Assembly: GCA_005784505.1 (NCBI GenBank)
Contig: VCAZ01000046.1
Location: 1,306,001 to 1,370,000 of the forward strand
Source: Bagarius yarrelli
Taxonomy: Eukaryota > Chordata > Actinopteri > Siluriformes > Sisoridae
Reading direction: 5' to 3'
Length of the DNA: 64,000 bases
Part shown: positions 47,233 to 60,837 of the stretch, piece after piece
Layout of the letters: every line of letters starts with the position of its first letter
Position numbering within the stretch: position 1 is the stretch's first letter
Position numbers and translations under genes: made by a program
The notes under the pieces: generated by a model
Database searches by the model: none
Told to the model about the DNA's origin: nothing
The model's input: only the letters and a program-made list of their open reading frames with translations

Positions 47233-47490
47233 GTGGGCAGCACAGAGCCTCACAGCATGAATGCCTGGGTTCGATTCCCGGGTTCGATGCAGCCTTTCTG
47301 CATGTTCTCCCTGTGCTTGCATGGGTTTACTTCAGGTACTCCGGTTTCCTTCCACAGTCCAAAAATATGTATGTTAGGTTGATTGGTGATTCTAAATTGC
47401 CTGTGAGTGTGTGTGTTGCCCTATGATGGAGACAGCTGGGATAGGCTTCAGCAGATCCCTGTGACCCCGAATTAGGAAATAAGCGGGTAC
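47233..47490 (+). repeat. tRNA-like dispersed repeat, family C
   Basis: gtgggcagcacagagcctca, gggttcgattcccgggttcg, tctgcatgttctccctgtgc, cagtccaaaaatatgtatgt and gatccctgtgaccccgaatt. This is a widespread fish repeat type (recollection). Confidence 0.8.
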
Positions 47491-50270
47491 ATGTCTTGTA
47501 ATTCCTTTTTGTAATTCAGGCGAATTTTTAAAGTTAAAAAAATAATAATAATTTGATTATTTATTTTAATTTAAATTAGCAACCAGACCTTCCCTTTTTT
47601 ACTATCTCTAAACCTAAGGTTTAAACATAAAAGGGGTGTGTGATGAACCTCCGGCTAATGCGTATCTATATACAGTATGATCGTCATCCTAGCCATTACG
47701 TCTGGTGCTGCTGTCTCTGCCACATTAATCCTGTCAGCTGGAGCTGGGTCTCCCCCAGGACAGTAAGTGCATTGTGGGTAAACTTTCTGATCTACAAGGA
47801 TGCTAAGAGGTTAAAAAGCCAGTCACACACAGCTGGATGTATTTGCTGGGCCAGCTAATCTTTGGGCTTCCTAACAGCTTGCCACACTCATGCTGCAGTG
47901 TTAGACATCTGCACAAGCCTGGCCGGCACCTGTTCAGATATACTAAGTAGCAAATGCTGCTAAACACAACAAGCTTGAAAAAGCTTTAAAAGATGCATGT
48001 TTGCTGGATCACACTTTACTCGTTCATACTGGGATCTGATAGAATTATAAAGAGCACAAGGGATTAATGTACCTACAGGATTATCATGCAAGGTAAAAAA
48101 ACTACAGAGCTGTGAGAGCGTGTCACAGAGAGGAATGATGAGTAAAATGTATTGTTTACAAAACAGAAAACTACATAAATCCTTTCTAATCATGCTTTGG
48201 GAGTGTTTGGGTTAAGCTACACTACTAGACCTAAGTTTCTTTATCTTTGTTTCTATCTCCTCAGACTTTCCCAGCATTTGGCCTAGAGCCACGGACACAG
48301 TGGGACGAAATGACAATTAACCAGCAGAAAATATCCAGAGGGGATGCATTGAGTGACATTAAAATATCCAACAGTTGAAAGGGGGCTGTTAGACACACTC
48401 TGGTTTACATTTTATGTTCTTAACCAGTTAAAATTTTATATTTTTAAACAGAATTTGTGATAACTTCAGTATGTCAATGCCTACAAAAGCTTCTATGTTC
48501 CCACCATATATCAAAACTTTTCAACATAATGTAATTTTACATTTAAAAAACTATTGAAAATAAAAGTTACTTTATTTGAGTTCCTAAACAATATGTCTTA
48601 GGATAAAATCTTTGTTTTTTTATTCATTTACCAAAATGTTCACAAAAAACCAATCTTAAAGAGGAAAGCCTTTAATCTGGCTACTGCACGTGCATTACTA
48701 TTAATAGCTGTGTTTATAAAACATTATTATTTGTTATTATTTGTATTGACTTTTCTTCTGTACATTATCGTCTTTTGTGCCTAAATAAAACAAACTGAGA
48801 CTCCTGATTAAACTAAACAGCACAGCAACTGTTATGTTAGAATTCGCTGATTATCAGAAATACTCCACACCCAAATTATGCAAATAACCAATAATATTGT
48901 ATCAGTTAATTATTAACATAGTGTGTTTCAGTTGCATGTCCAGGGCCAGAATAACACAACACAAACTAACAATAATTAAAAAAACACAAATCTTTAACTC
49001 CTGTAAAGTGTAAAAATAGATGCTGCATCTACATATTGTACATGCCTAAAATACTTGACTCCAAAGAAGACAATGATTTTCTTGAAAATCATAATCAAAA
49101 TGAAAATAGAGTGGAGCAATTATAATGAGCATGGAAAGGAAATTCTGACCGCTTTACTCAAATACTCTGCTTCCAACACGCTTTGCTCTGAATTCAATAA
49201 GCTAAGCAAATATGCGTGTTAAGTTCAAATGACACTTATCTGCCGGGTTTTGCATCACTGAGCCATATCAGCTCAATTATACAGCCAAGATGTTTGCTAT
49301 TGGTTCTTTCCTGCAGTCTACAAAGCCATTAAGCAGCAGGATCAGCCTTGTTTAAAAATGTGACATTTATGACCTGTTCTGTTATATCATCATTTATCAT
49401 GATTGTGTTGTTATTTACAGAATTTTCTAATTTCTGAATGTGTGTAAATGTTTTTTTGGTCTACAGTCGAATTTTCATATTTCTGAAAGATATAGTAATT
49501 AATATTTATTATATACTGAATAAACAACCAAAATTATTCAAATGTGTAAAGTGAGCTAACAATCGGTACCTTAAACTAAAAACGAACTAAAAAAGCTAAC
49601 TTTTCTCGTTATTGTGATTTTACACTTTTTATAAGACGTCATCTTGTCCACACCAGCCAACATGAAGCTGTCACAAATGAAGACAGGTGAAAATTGGTGC
49701 ATAATTGCATTTCTAACAGAAGCGAGAGAGAAAATGTTTTTTTACTTTCACTTTTTTCATTAAAAACTAAAAAAACTACACAAAATTGTTCTTTCTGCTT
49801 CTATGCTACAACCAGCACCCGCTTGATTTGTGTAATAAATGCAATTTCTAAAAAAAAGTCTGTCAATGACAAAAATCAAAATACGCTCCATGATGATTAA
49901 TGAAGTGATGGTTGATGGTGGGATAAACAATAGATATATGAACGATCCTTTATAGTACCTGATGCATTGAGATGCTGGCCTTAAACCTATAAATGTAGAT
50001 TAATCAGCAGATCTTACTGAGTAAAAAAAAATGACAAATCACATGCTGTGTTAGCTGAAACTGTAATGCTGAGCTGAGACCTAAGAGTCCTCTAGCAAAT
50101 ACTTTCTGCAACTGCAGCATTGAGTATAAACAAAGATATTTAAGATATTTCTGGTTTTGCAGAGTCGGATGTAAGTGAATTTTTAATAATAGGTCACACA
50201 AGGCCAATTTTTGATATTTCTACTGCTACCCAAAATACTGATATACTGGAACTGGATTAAACCTTGAATA
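47491..50270. other. Upstream non-coding stretch
   Basis: 47640-47960 and 48230-48400 are GC-richer and repeat-free, and candidates for conserved non-coding sequence. No coding signal recognised. Confidence 0.5.
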
Positions 50271-50428
50271 CATTATATTTCTGCCATTTGGCAGATGCCC
50301 TTTTTCAGAGTGACGTACATCCATCTAAATGATCCAGCTGCGGAGGTAAGGGTAAAGGGCCTGTTCAGGAGCCCAAAAGTGCCTGGATGAACCCAAAATC
50401 TTTCATTACACGTTAACCACTGATTTAC
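50271..50428 (-). repeat. tRNA-derived SINE, family A, diverged
   Basis: Recognisable by atttggcagatgccc, gtaaagggcctgttcaggag and acgttaaccactgattta, with many substitutions. Confidence 0.7.
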
Positions 50429-50721
50429 TCCTTTCCTTCTAGATAAAAGACCTTCCAATCCACACTGATCATATACCATTAGAATAGCTACCATGCTTAA
50501 TGTTTATACTTTACCCAATATTGCCATAAACCAAGAGGAAGGTGGCATTTTTGTAATTGTTTATTTATATCAGGTTTGACAGTGAGATGACTAGCATATA
50601 TAGTGTGTTATTCGTTCACCCAAGCTTTATGGAACTTCGGGACTGTGTATAAAACAAATGCAACCGAGTGCCTAATCTTATGTTTAAAATTCATCATCGT
50701 AAGTAAATCTTTTATTCTATT

Positions 50722-50795
50722 CAGGGTTACAATGGATAAGAAGCCAGTCTATTCCAGTGCACCATTCACACATTAATACACTCATTTATTCCTAA
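50722..50795 (-). repeat. Family C repeat fragment
   Basis: Reverse-orientation words ggttacaatggataag, agccagtctattccagtgca and attcacacatt. Confidence 0.6.
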
Positions 50796-51482
50796 AGGTA
50801 AGTTTAGAACTATTTACTTTAAAAAACCATGAACAAGAAGTGAAATTAGAATGAAATCTGTTTGTTTTTTACGATAACCAGGGAGCTGTAAGGTGGATAC
50901 AGTACAAGTGCACCATAATAATAAGTGTAAAACAGATGCTGCCTGTTAGTCTGAGTTGAAATTTGAATCCAAAAGCGACAATGCGACGTTGCCTGATTTT
51001 CTTAACAAAGAAATTTTCAAATATTTTTTCCTGTAAATATGAAGCAAAATTATTTGGTCATTATTATGATTATAGAAACACTATTAACTGACATAAAGCC
51101 ATAAATTTGAAATCCATACAAACACTACTATACTGTCCTATAATAACCCCCATTGTCTCGTTGTTCTTTACTTTCTGGTCTCACAGACCAGAATACTAGT
51201 AAGTCTCTTAATATAGACCAACCACATCCCAGCTGCACCAAATGAGGTAAGAAACCTGTCGTTTCGTTTAACACCTAATGATAGCTGACCGTCAAGTGAC
51301 GGAAAATTTTCTGCTATCCCATATGTACATCACCTTCTCAGGAGTCCGACTACACGTCTGCAAAATGTGGCAAACATTGTGGTATTTACTTACTTTGGCT
51401 CTTCTAGTAAAAGCAGACAAGGGTCCGAACTTACATAGTCAGGTTTACCTCGCCTATTTTCACACAGCCATAATCCTGAGCA

Positions 51483-51558
51483 TCAGTTACAATCATACTG
51501 ACTAACGAAGTCTATCTCTCTCAGTTACAATCATACTGACTAACGAAGTCTATCTCTC
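51483..51558. repeat. Perfect two-copy tandem duplication, 38-bp unit
   Basis: Units 51483-51520 and 51521-51558 are identical, each starting tcagttacaatcatactgac. Identity implies a recent event or an assembly artefact. Confidence 0.95.
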
Positions 51559-51582
51559 TGCTCTGAAACAGCTTGAGAGAGC

Positions 51583-51840
51583 CTGGCTATATCGATCATT
51601 CATTTTGAACTAATCATTATTTGTTCGGGGCTCTGAAACAAAGATTCGTCTCAGAGAGCGATTTGTTTATTTACTTTTGACCGCGTATGCGCAACATTTT
51701 ATAGGTTCTGTAGAGAACATGATTAGTTCATCTCCTGAATTATTTGTTCAACATGTGACAACCTTATAGTCTTAGTCTATGCAGTCTGATTAGTTCATTA
51801 TGATTAGTTCATCGCCTGAGACTTTGAGTAAAAGTCAATT
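51583..51840. mobile_element. Candidate DNA-transposon-derived repeat with TGATTAGTTCA words
   Basis: ttgaactaatcattatttg near the left and tgattagttcat three times towards the right form inverted words around cgtatgcgcaacattttata. The composition differs from the AT-rich flanks. Confidence 0.5.
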
Positions 51841-52591
51841 GTGAAACTTTGTAAAAGACTCAGATGGGAGGTGAGGTAAGATGCATAGATTAAAAACCCT
51901 GCTGTTTATTAATTATTACTTTTTTCTACAATTTACCCTTGGTTGATTTACAGTTTTGTATAATTATAAATGTAATCAACATTTGCGGAAGTAGATGTGT
52001 CGAGGTCATTGGCCATTAAAACACATAACATTGTAATTATATTCTGCTAAAACGAACAAAATGATAGATTCAAAGATTCAAAGATTTGAGTCAGTAAAGA
52101 ACTCTCTCCCCTGTCTCCCCAGAGACTCCAGACAGTTTTTCCATATCATATAACAACTTCCAACAAGGGAGTGTGAAGAATAACACATTTTTAGAGATAC
52201 TATACATGAAGCCAATAAGCACTTTTTAGACTGTCCCAGCGTAACACACACTTCCCTGTGGAGAATTGAAATTGAGAGAGGAGAGAGAGTGCCACCCGTT
52301 AACAATTTTCTTTCCTATATTTCTGGTCACAGACAGCTATAACATATTACAAAACATGCTATTGAACAGATTTGAACTTGTGATCTCCAGGCAACAGAGG
52401 AACGCTTTACTCTTAGGCTTCGTTCCAGTGGAGCAATAAACAAATTATCTGCAAAATTGTTTTACTTTGATTTTACTGTCAGTTTTTGTTATTTATCTAC
52501 CATTAGGAAAGATACTTTATGTCATTCTTAAAGCTAAAAACAATCACACTGATCCAGCGTTACTGTATGTAACCCCTTTTCCCCTGACAAG

Positions 52592-52770
52592 TATGCACTG
52601 GACATGGAGTTTATCCAAAGAAGACTGGATGTGATTCCTATACACACACACTTTCACACACTCATTCACACCTAGGAGTAAATTAGTGTACCAGTCCACC
52701 CACTGCCATGTTTTTTGTGAGGTGAGAAGAAATAAACAAGGACACAGAGTTCATGCAAAGGTTCACACCA
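52592..52770 (-). repeat. Family C repeat fragment
   Basis: cactcattcacacctaggag, ccagtccacccactgccatg and gagttcatgcaaa on the plus strand: a diverged reverse copy. Confidence 0.65.
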
Positions 52771-53963
52771 CCAGGGGCCCTGGACCATAGAAAGGAAGTG
52801 CTACCCTTTTCACTACTAATATATCGTACAGCAAAATGCTGATATTACTACTACCACTATTACTAATAATAATAACAATAATCATAATCATTATATTAAT
52901 AATAAATTAAATTATTTTAAACCAAGACAAGAGGATAAGAATATAGCAAACATATAACATATCAAACTGTAATGAGGCACTATTTGCCACAGGCAACTAA
53001 AACATTTTAGGAGAAGGGTGTGGGCCAGAGGAGAAGCAGGATAATGTCACATGTCTCATTCTGACACCAGAGCAAACAGCGCAGAGTGCAAACTCCATCT
53101 TGAGAGGGTAGGGTGTGGCAACCAGGTCACTCCTATACTGAACAAAAACACACATAGTTGGAGTTCTGTAATGAGAAGAAAGGACGATGCAAGCCCACAG
53201 ACACTAACAGGAGGTACAGCTGGTTTAGCAGACACATCATTTCCTAAGCAGACGTGTTTGTTCCTTATCAACATGCTGTCTGAAGTGTGGGGCTGCCGCA
53301 AGACACGGTGTGGACAAATTTGGAAACAGAGCATGATAATCTGTCGTCTGCTTTCATCCCCTGCAGGGTTAACTCAGTGCCATGTAGTCAAGCATTAAAA
53401 ACACAAGACTGTTCTGTCCGAGATGAAAATGATGAAATAATTGCTATTCCTCAAACATGTAAAAACATTTCATTTCATTTGCCGGTACAATTCCTCACAT
53501 GCCATAATCATTCTTTTCAGTCAGGTCCTTTTAAGTCAAAAAAGATAAATAGGAAAGCTTTGGGTCCACTTTAACTGCCATGTTTATACTATATATTTGG
53601 TGATTTGGCTCTGTTTTAAATTCCCTGTCTTTCCATGAGCTCCATTAAAGCCTAGAAAGGGAAAAAGCAGCTTCCTCTGGGACTTGGAAAGGAAGCACAA
53701 AATTCCCACAAGAAAAGAGTATGCAACACTGACAACAGAATGACATTGTTTAAATAGCAAAAGTAAGGGGAAGATGGGGAGTAGGTGGGTTGCAAAGTGG
53801 TGTGCTAAGTAAGCAGCAGAGCAAGCACACAAGCTGTGTTTAAGTAAGGTGCCGTGTTTCAGATTTGCCAATTGAGTGCTTAGGCTTAATCAGCTGTTAG
53901 GGGTTGGTTGCTTTTCCCCAATCAGCTGATAGCAAGCTTACCTGTCTGAACTGATGCAGTATG

Positions 53964-54300
53964 ATTTATTTATTTATTTATTCATTTATTTGTCTATTTA
54001 TCATGTTATTTATAAATCTATGTGTCCATTAACTTAGCTGTTTATCTCTCTCTATATATTCATCTATTTATCCATTCACATGTACTTCCATTTAGTTAAA
54101 CGACTATTTATTTTATTACTTCATTTATTCACTATGTTTTTTAGTCTATGTATATATTTATTCATTCATAGTTCATCGACTATTATTTGATTTATTCATC
54201 TCTCCATTCACCGATCTATCAATTCTTTTACTCATTCATCTGTCTCTATATATTTCTACATTTATTCTCTAGCCACTCTTGTATATCTATCCATGTAGAT
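53964..54300. repeat. Degenerate TTTAT/TCTAT tetranucleotide-like repeat
   Basis: Begins with clean ATTT units and decays into recurring tttattca, atctattta and tatccattca words over about 330 bp. Looks like an old expanded tetranucleotide array. Confidence 0.75.
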
Positions 54301-55619
54301 TTTTACAGTTTTCTATAATTTTTTTTATGGACATACCTACCTTCCGCAATAAATGTATCATCGATATTACAAGCACTGTTAGATATAAATTTTGCTAAAG
54401 AAGTCTAGAATTTTTTTTTTGTCCTGATTAACCTTCTGTCCTAACCAAACCAAAAACTAAATATTTCAACATGTCAACGTAACTCTTGTAGCTCACCTCA
54501 AAATCGTTTTTAGTCTATACAATTAATAAACGTAACATCCATTAGATCCTGATTTAGGTAGTAAAGCATTCACATCCCAAAACTTTTAGTTGCAGTATCA
54601 AGCTGTCTATAAGATTTTACCTTATACTATACATTAATTGTAAACATCATGATTTAAGCACTTGGATTTCTAAATTCATAAGGCTGCGGTTTTAGGTAAT
54701 AAAGTTATTTATATTTTAATTCGAATACTGTAAAGTTCTTTCTGCAGGTTTAAATGTTCATTAATCATAGTCACTCAGCTCAGACATCCGCATTCAAGTC
54801 AGCGCAGGGTTGCATATTGGTTTGTACTGGTAAAAAAGTTGTCTTGGGTGGGTGACGAATTTGGGCAGGTCTGGGGTAATTAGGCTAATTATTTACCAAA
54901 CCCAGGTGTGAAAGGTGACGTCAGTAAAGACTGACTTTCTGCTGCTTTCAGGTTTAATAAATGGGCAGGTTTTTGTGCTGGAATTCAACTCATCGGCAAC
55001 ACTGTCGCCATCTCAGTCACGTCCAGCTAGGGTTGCCACCTTATATATGCAAAAATAAGGGACACCTGCCGGATGAGGAGCCACACCCCTCTGGGCCTCG
55101 CGACAACTGTCCAATGTATGTAAGTGGCTAAATCTTAACATAAAACCAATTCAGGAAATAACAGACTGATAACTATAGCCCTTACAATCCAAGGACACCA
55201 TTATTTTATATCAAAGTGTTTCTCTTATTATCACAACTCAACATGCTTCTCTAGTGATCAATTGTTAAGCTGATGACACAGATATACTATGATAATAAGC
55301 AAGTGAAAGTGACAGCAAAAAATAGACTTGTAGACCTTTAAATATCTAAATAATAATTTAAACCATATTATTATAACTTGTAAAATAACAGATCAATAAC
55401 GTAACACTCAATTAACACTGACATCCAATTAATTTATATAAATTCTAAAAAAGTTATAAGTAATTAATCAATTTTTTGTTTTTAAATTCCTTTTGTTACA
55501 TTACAAGCCTTTGGTGGTTAGACATACCCAAGGCTTATAGTTATGAAATCAATTAATACAAGTCTTAGTTATTGTACTTATGGCTTGCTCATGCAAACCC
55601 CTCATAGTGTTATTCTTCT

Positions 55620-55685
55620 GGGGCTGAATTGAACCCACAATCTTCGGATTGGTAACCACCTCTTAACCATAGCCGCCACTTCCCA
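55620..55685 (-). repeat. tRNA-derived SINE, family A, head fragment
   Basis: Only the tRNA-like end is present: ctgaattgaacccacaatct then cttaaccatagccgccactt. Confidence 0.65.
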
Positions 55686-56997
55686 CAGAATGTTATTTAT
55701 CTATATTTATCAAATTAATATTATCCGTTTATTCGTTATGAGATATGACTATTAAGTGTTAAATTGTGATCAAGAGACTGATGCATCTGTTCACACGATT
55801 TACATCAAAAGATTGTTTCGTTCATGTCTATTGTATTATCTTTACATTCTAAAAACCTTTTTATGTTATAATTACTACCCACTAGCAGGTGCCCCAGCAG
55901 CATCCCCATATTTTACCACAAAAGGTATCACCCCTACCTGTGTGCCAAAGAACACTCGTGAGGACACACATCTGAGTTTACTCCAATATTTTTAATTTGA
56001 CTCTTTTGAGCACCTCTCCAGATTGCGTCCAAACCCCCCCCCCTCACTTTCTTGATTAGCCTTGGCCTGAACCCGTCTGTGTTAAACCATCAAACTGAGA
56101 TGGCAGAGAGTAATACCCATCAGAAAAGATATTCAGCATATGCAAATTCGGAGGGATGGTTTTCTAGATGCTGTTTAATTCCCTTGTCCAAGACCGCAAT
56201 ATCGTCCTACTGGCTCTCAAAATGTTATCATATGAATGGATGTATAAGTGTGTGACTGTGCCATGCAATGTGCTAGAATCATGCCCCGCTTGCCCTTGCT
56301 TTGTTCCTGAGTTCGTTGGAGCTGGAGACGACCGAGCTTTAGAATGTCGTTTTACATGACCACATCCCGAAAGCGCTGAATGTATGAAGTCATAAAATGA
56401 TACATGAAAAGAAGGACCAGGGAAGGCATTGATGATCTGTAGTCGTCAGCAGGAAAGAGAAATGTGAATGAAAAAATGCTGATCCTTGACAAATGCCTCC
56501 TGTTTTATATAAACATTAGCATGCTAAGGAGAACAGACTTTTTTTGATTTCATGATAATGCCATACATGTATCTCAAACTATAGCACAAAGGAGAAAACA
56601 AAATCTCCTAGAGGATTTCGACTGCACTTGATGGTGCTGTTTTAGTAAAACTAGAACAATGCCAGGTCAGAAAAGAACCCTTATCAAAAACAGCAATGCA
56701 TACCGTTCTATGTGTATGCAAAGTATATATATGAATATCGAAAAACCAATTGTTTGCATGAAGAGTAGTCACAATGATATGCATTGCTTTTAATCAACAT
56801 CTTTTGTTCAATCAAGCTATGAGGTCAAAGCATTTTAACTGAGAAAAAACGAAAAAAAATTATTCTAATCATGTAAACCACTTTTTGCGGTCAGATCTGT
56901 TTACAAACATGTGCATGGAAGGATTTACGCTGGACACAAGATCAGGTCCATCTCAGGACATCACACACATTGTTCATGCATGGGTAGTTCATGTAAT

Positions 56998-57107
56998 GTA
57001 AATGTCACATAGACACTACAGCACAGTGAAATTTGTTTCCTCGCCTATCCTATCTTAGAAAGTTGGGTTAGATACAGCGCCCCTGGAGCAAAAAATGTAA
57101 AGGGTCT
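56998..57107 (-). repeat. tRNA-derived SINE, family B, tail fragment
   Basis: Reverse copy: acagcacagtgaaattt, tatcttagaaagttgggtta and atacagcgcccctggagca on the plus strand. Confidence 0.8.
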
Positions 57108-58514
57108 TGTAATCAAAATCAAATCAAAAAACATTTTATAGCAAATCTATATGCATAAATCAAATAACTCTGTAGTTTCAGAGGACTATCGTCCTTTTAA
57201 CCCTCAGAATCATCAACGTCAAAATGACTTGAAATGGCATGTTTGGGAGTAGGAGAATCCATGAGCCGAGAACACTGACGAGAACACAACTTCACGCACC
57301 ACCCATCTTAATATGACTGAAAAAAAAGAATAAAAAGTTTACATCAATGATTTTCTCCTGTTTCTGCTTTCTTTTCTTTTTACCCTGTTGGCGATTCCAA
57401 TCCTCTTTCGCATTATTCTGGCCTCAATGTGACCTCACACCAGAGCACTTAACATTGCTTCCCCACCTGTAAGGATGTGGGCACTTCAAAGCACATTGCA
57501 GTGATTGAGTACTGATTGCTGTGGGCCACTCACTCATTTCATCTCATCTTGAGGATTTAACTTTCCAGGAATGAGGTGGAGGAAGATGGAATTCTCGGGA
57601 GAATAAAGACACAGTTTCTCCCTTAGACATACTAACCTGTACTGTGCTGTTCTTTTAAACATATTTGATCATCACTGTGAAAAATTCACTTATTATGTAA
57701 AGGAAAAATACAGATAAAAAGCATTTTACATCTGCACAAACATACACTCCAGTGAATCATACTCTATCATGTGACCAGCAAAATACTGTACCATGTGACC
57801 CTGACCAGCAAAAAAGACATCCTTGTATAAAGTGTAACCTGATAGTGCTGAAACAAATCACAATCTTCTGGTTAGCAAAATAGGTCGTTAGCTAAAATAT
57901 TGGAACTAATTCTTAAAATCTTACATGAAAAGAATTTTAAAAAAATATATCCACAAAAAAAATTGACATGGGACAGCATGAGATGATGTTCATTAAAAAG
58001 TATTTGAGTGTAGTTGTATTGTTTATAAATATTATGATGATACTGTAAAATCATAATAATTTCATATTCGCAGTTAGGTATTATAAAATGTTATGACGTG
58101 CATATTTGAGCATTGTATACTGTATTCCTATGCCGGCTTTATGGCATGTGTAATTCTAACATTCTGTTTGCTTTTTATTCGCTTCTTATGTTGCATTAGA
58201 CAATCTCCAAAAACTCACACACATCAATAAACAATGACTATGAGTTATGGGTTAATAAAATAACGCTGATTCCATAGTAAATACCGACAGTTAGTAATTC
58301 CACAATCATGAAATGAATGATGATAATGTCAAGCTCCAGTTTTTAGAACCTTTTGTAGTGCATTCATTTTTCAAAGTAAGCTCTACTAAAATTGTGTTAG
58401 AAAACCTTCATATAACTGTACAGTGCATATTCTTTTATCTATCTATCTTCTACAGTAATCCATTAACACAGTACAGATGCTTTAAAGATGCTAATGAGTA
58501 GAAAGTACCTCATA

Positions 58515-58610
58515 ATTCAGTACATATCACGATACATGAGTCACGATTCATATATAAGATATACGTATTGCACTACATTGCAATACTTTAAAAAGAACCA
58601 AATAGCTAAA
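58515..58610. repeat. Fragment related to the 6.7-7.0 kb foldback element
   Basis: acatatcacgatacatgagt, cacgattcatatataag and tacattgcaatac echo, in reverse, words at 6905-6995. Confidence 0.45.
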
Positions 58611-59969
58611 TATACAACACATATACAGCCAGAGCGCCCTCATTTTTTTCGCTATGCATGCTTCTGTGACAATGTCTGTATGCAGTCAGCAACAACTACA
58701 GAGCGAGAATGAAATTGAGAAGGAAATTTTAACACAGCGAGGGTTTTCATTAAATAATACTGTAAACATAAATCAGTTTAAAATTAATTTAATTATGCAC
58801 TGATACTAGAGGTTAGAATATCGCTACGTTATTGGAAAACAAAAATTTTTATAGTTAGCTATATTCATATTTTTAACAGCCCCAGATACAGCATGACTTT
58901 GAAAAGATAGAAACCTGAAAACCCTGAGTAATCCTCAACGCACACCAAAGTCTAAACAGTACGGCATTAACCAAACCACAAATTGTAGGCAAAGATATCT
59001 CCCATGCCGTCATACTGTATGTCAGCTGTCATATATATGCTGCGAATTGAAGCACACAGTTTTCTAGAATAGCTTAATCTAACAGCTAAATGGGAAGTAA
59101 ATCTGGAATAAGATGTAAATCACAAGTTTTGTTAATACAGCGTATATTATTTTTATTTTATATATCAGTGTCATCTTAAAAAGCAATATGCAATAACACT
59201 ATGACATCATGAGTAACCATATACCACCAGTGGTCAGTGTTTCCGCTTGCTGCTGTGCCCTGAGTGTCCGTCTGTCTCTCACGTTTTGATCTCTCATTCT
59301 AAGAAATATCAATATGTCTTATTGTGCTGTTGGCTAAGGTCAAGTTTCAGCCGCTATTCTTTATTTTTACATCACTCTATCCTGGCCAAAGTCATAGTAG
59401 TCAAGAGTTCATTATGGAAACATGAGGCAGGAATGCATCTTTGATAAGTCAGGAATTTATCATAGGGCAACATGTGCACACAGATACACACACAATCACA
59501 CTTAGTGCCAATTAAGTGTAATCAATTTATTTACTGTAATATTGTGGGCTGACCCCAACAAACATAACAAAGATTTAAAAAAAAATACAAGCAAGTGGAT
59601 CAAAATATAGACTCTGACCACAACTACCATTCCAAGCACCTTCTTTTTAGTGAAATGTCAAAACATGTATTTAATGACATGACAAAAGAGACCGAGATAG
59701 AGAACAGAGGTAGAACACATGGATTGCTATGCAAAAAGGAAGTGTATGCAGGGTGTCAGAATAACTATATCTACAATGCTTGTTCATAATTTGAAAGCAC
59801 CAACAACCTTACTTACTCAGGATACTACAGGCCGACTCTCACATATGTTAAGCATTACTTACCTAACTTGAACATATAATGTACATTTTCTAGAGTCCCT
59901 GTACATGATTTTAATGTGCAGTATCACCAAACCAAAATAATCCTAGAAAAAAATCCTAAATGTGATTAT

Positions 59970-60430
59970 GACACGCTTGCATTACATGCCTTAAGTAATA
60001 AACGACAATCAGGCCAACATTACCTTTTACCTTAACACACACCGGCACATTTTATTCAATGAATCAGCATTGATTGAATGGGGTTGTACATTGTTACAAA
60101 GTGTATACACACAGGACGGAATTAATCAGAAGACAGTGGTGTGGGGCAAACGAGAAACTCACTAGCCACTATGGCGTACATACTGTATATCAGCTGCACA
60201 TATCAACATCAAGTTTGTGGACACCTGAACCTCAGATCCAATGGGTCCTCTGGAAAATGTTTCTGTAAATGTAACGCACTCATTTTTTTCTAGAACGTCT
60301 TTGTTTGTTGTATCACGTAGAGTTAAACAAACAGTGGTGATTTAACAATAAGACACTGTGACACTGCTTGCATTACAACAGTGCCTAAAGTAATGAATGA
60401 CAATCAGACCAACATTACCTTTTACCTTTC
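59970..60430. repeat. Direct repeat pair about 390 bp apart
   Basis: 59970-60034 and 60360-60430 share cttgcattaca, agtaat, gacaatcag and ccaacattaccttttacctt in the same order and orientation. Confidence 0.85.
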
Positions 60431-60437
60431 TCAGTAG

Positions 60438-60477
60438 AAACTATATATATATATATATCATATATATATACTATATA

Positions 60478-60505
<28 letters not shown>
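60438..60505. repeat. (TA)n repeat
   Basis: Nearly pure TA over about 65 bp, broken by TC and CT steps. A shorter TA tract lies at 45213-45230. Confidence 0.93.
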
Positions 60506-60508
<3 letters not shown>

Positions 60509-60837
60509 GTTAGCTTATATATACATCATTAGTTTGCTCGTTCATTAATGTCAACATGCATGGCTGACAACGTAGTCAAATCAAGTGGTTATTGTACCTG
60601 TGTTTGTACCCTCTAGTGTTAAGGAACCTGTGAACCTCTAATGGTTGATTTACAGGTAGACTGCAAATGCAACCAATCAGGTACATACTAAAAGCAACGC
60701 AGAATGTCGAACAGAAGCACATCCTGATGTTGTAGAATAAGTACAGCTATAAACTATTTTATGCTTGTCATCCAACGCTGCAAATAATAAAAAAAGGTTG
60801 TACCCGGTGTTTCAAGCACAGCGTATGTTTTTGATCT

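Larger units (their letters stand above)
54301..60437. other. Upstream non-coding stretch
   Basis: Mostly AT-rich. A moderately GC-rich word block at 55025-55110 (tagggttgccaccttatata) looks repeat-like. No gene seen. Repeat fragments at 55.6, 57.0, 58.5 and 60.0 kb are listed separately. Confidence 0.5.
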
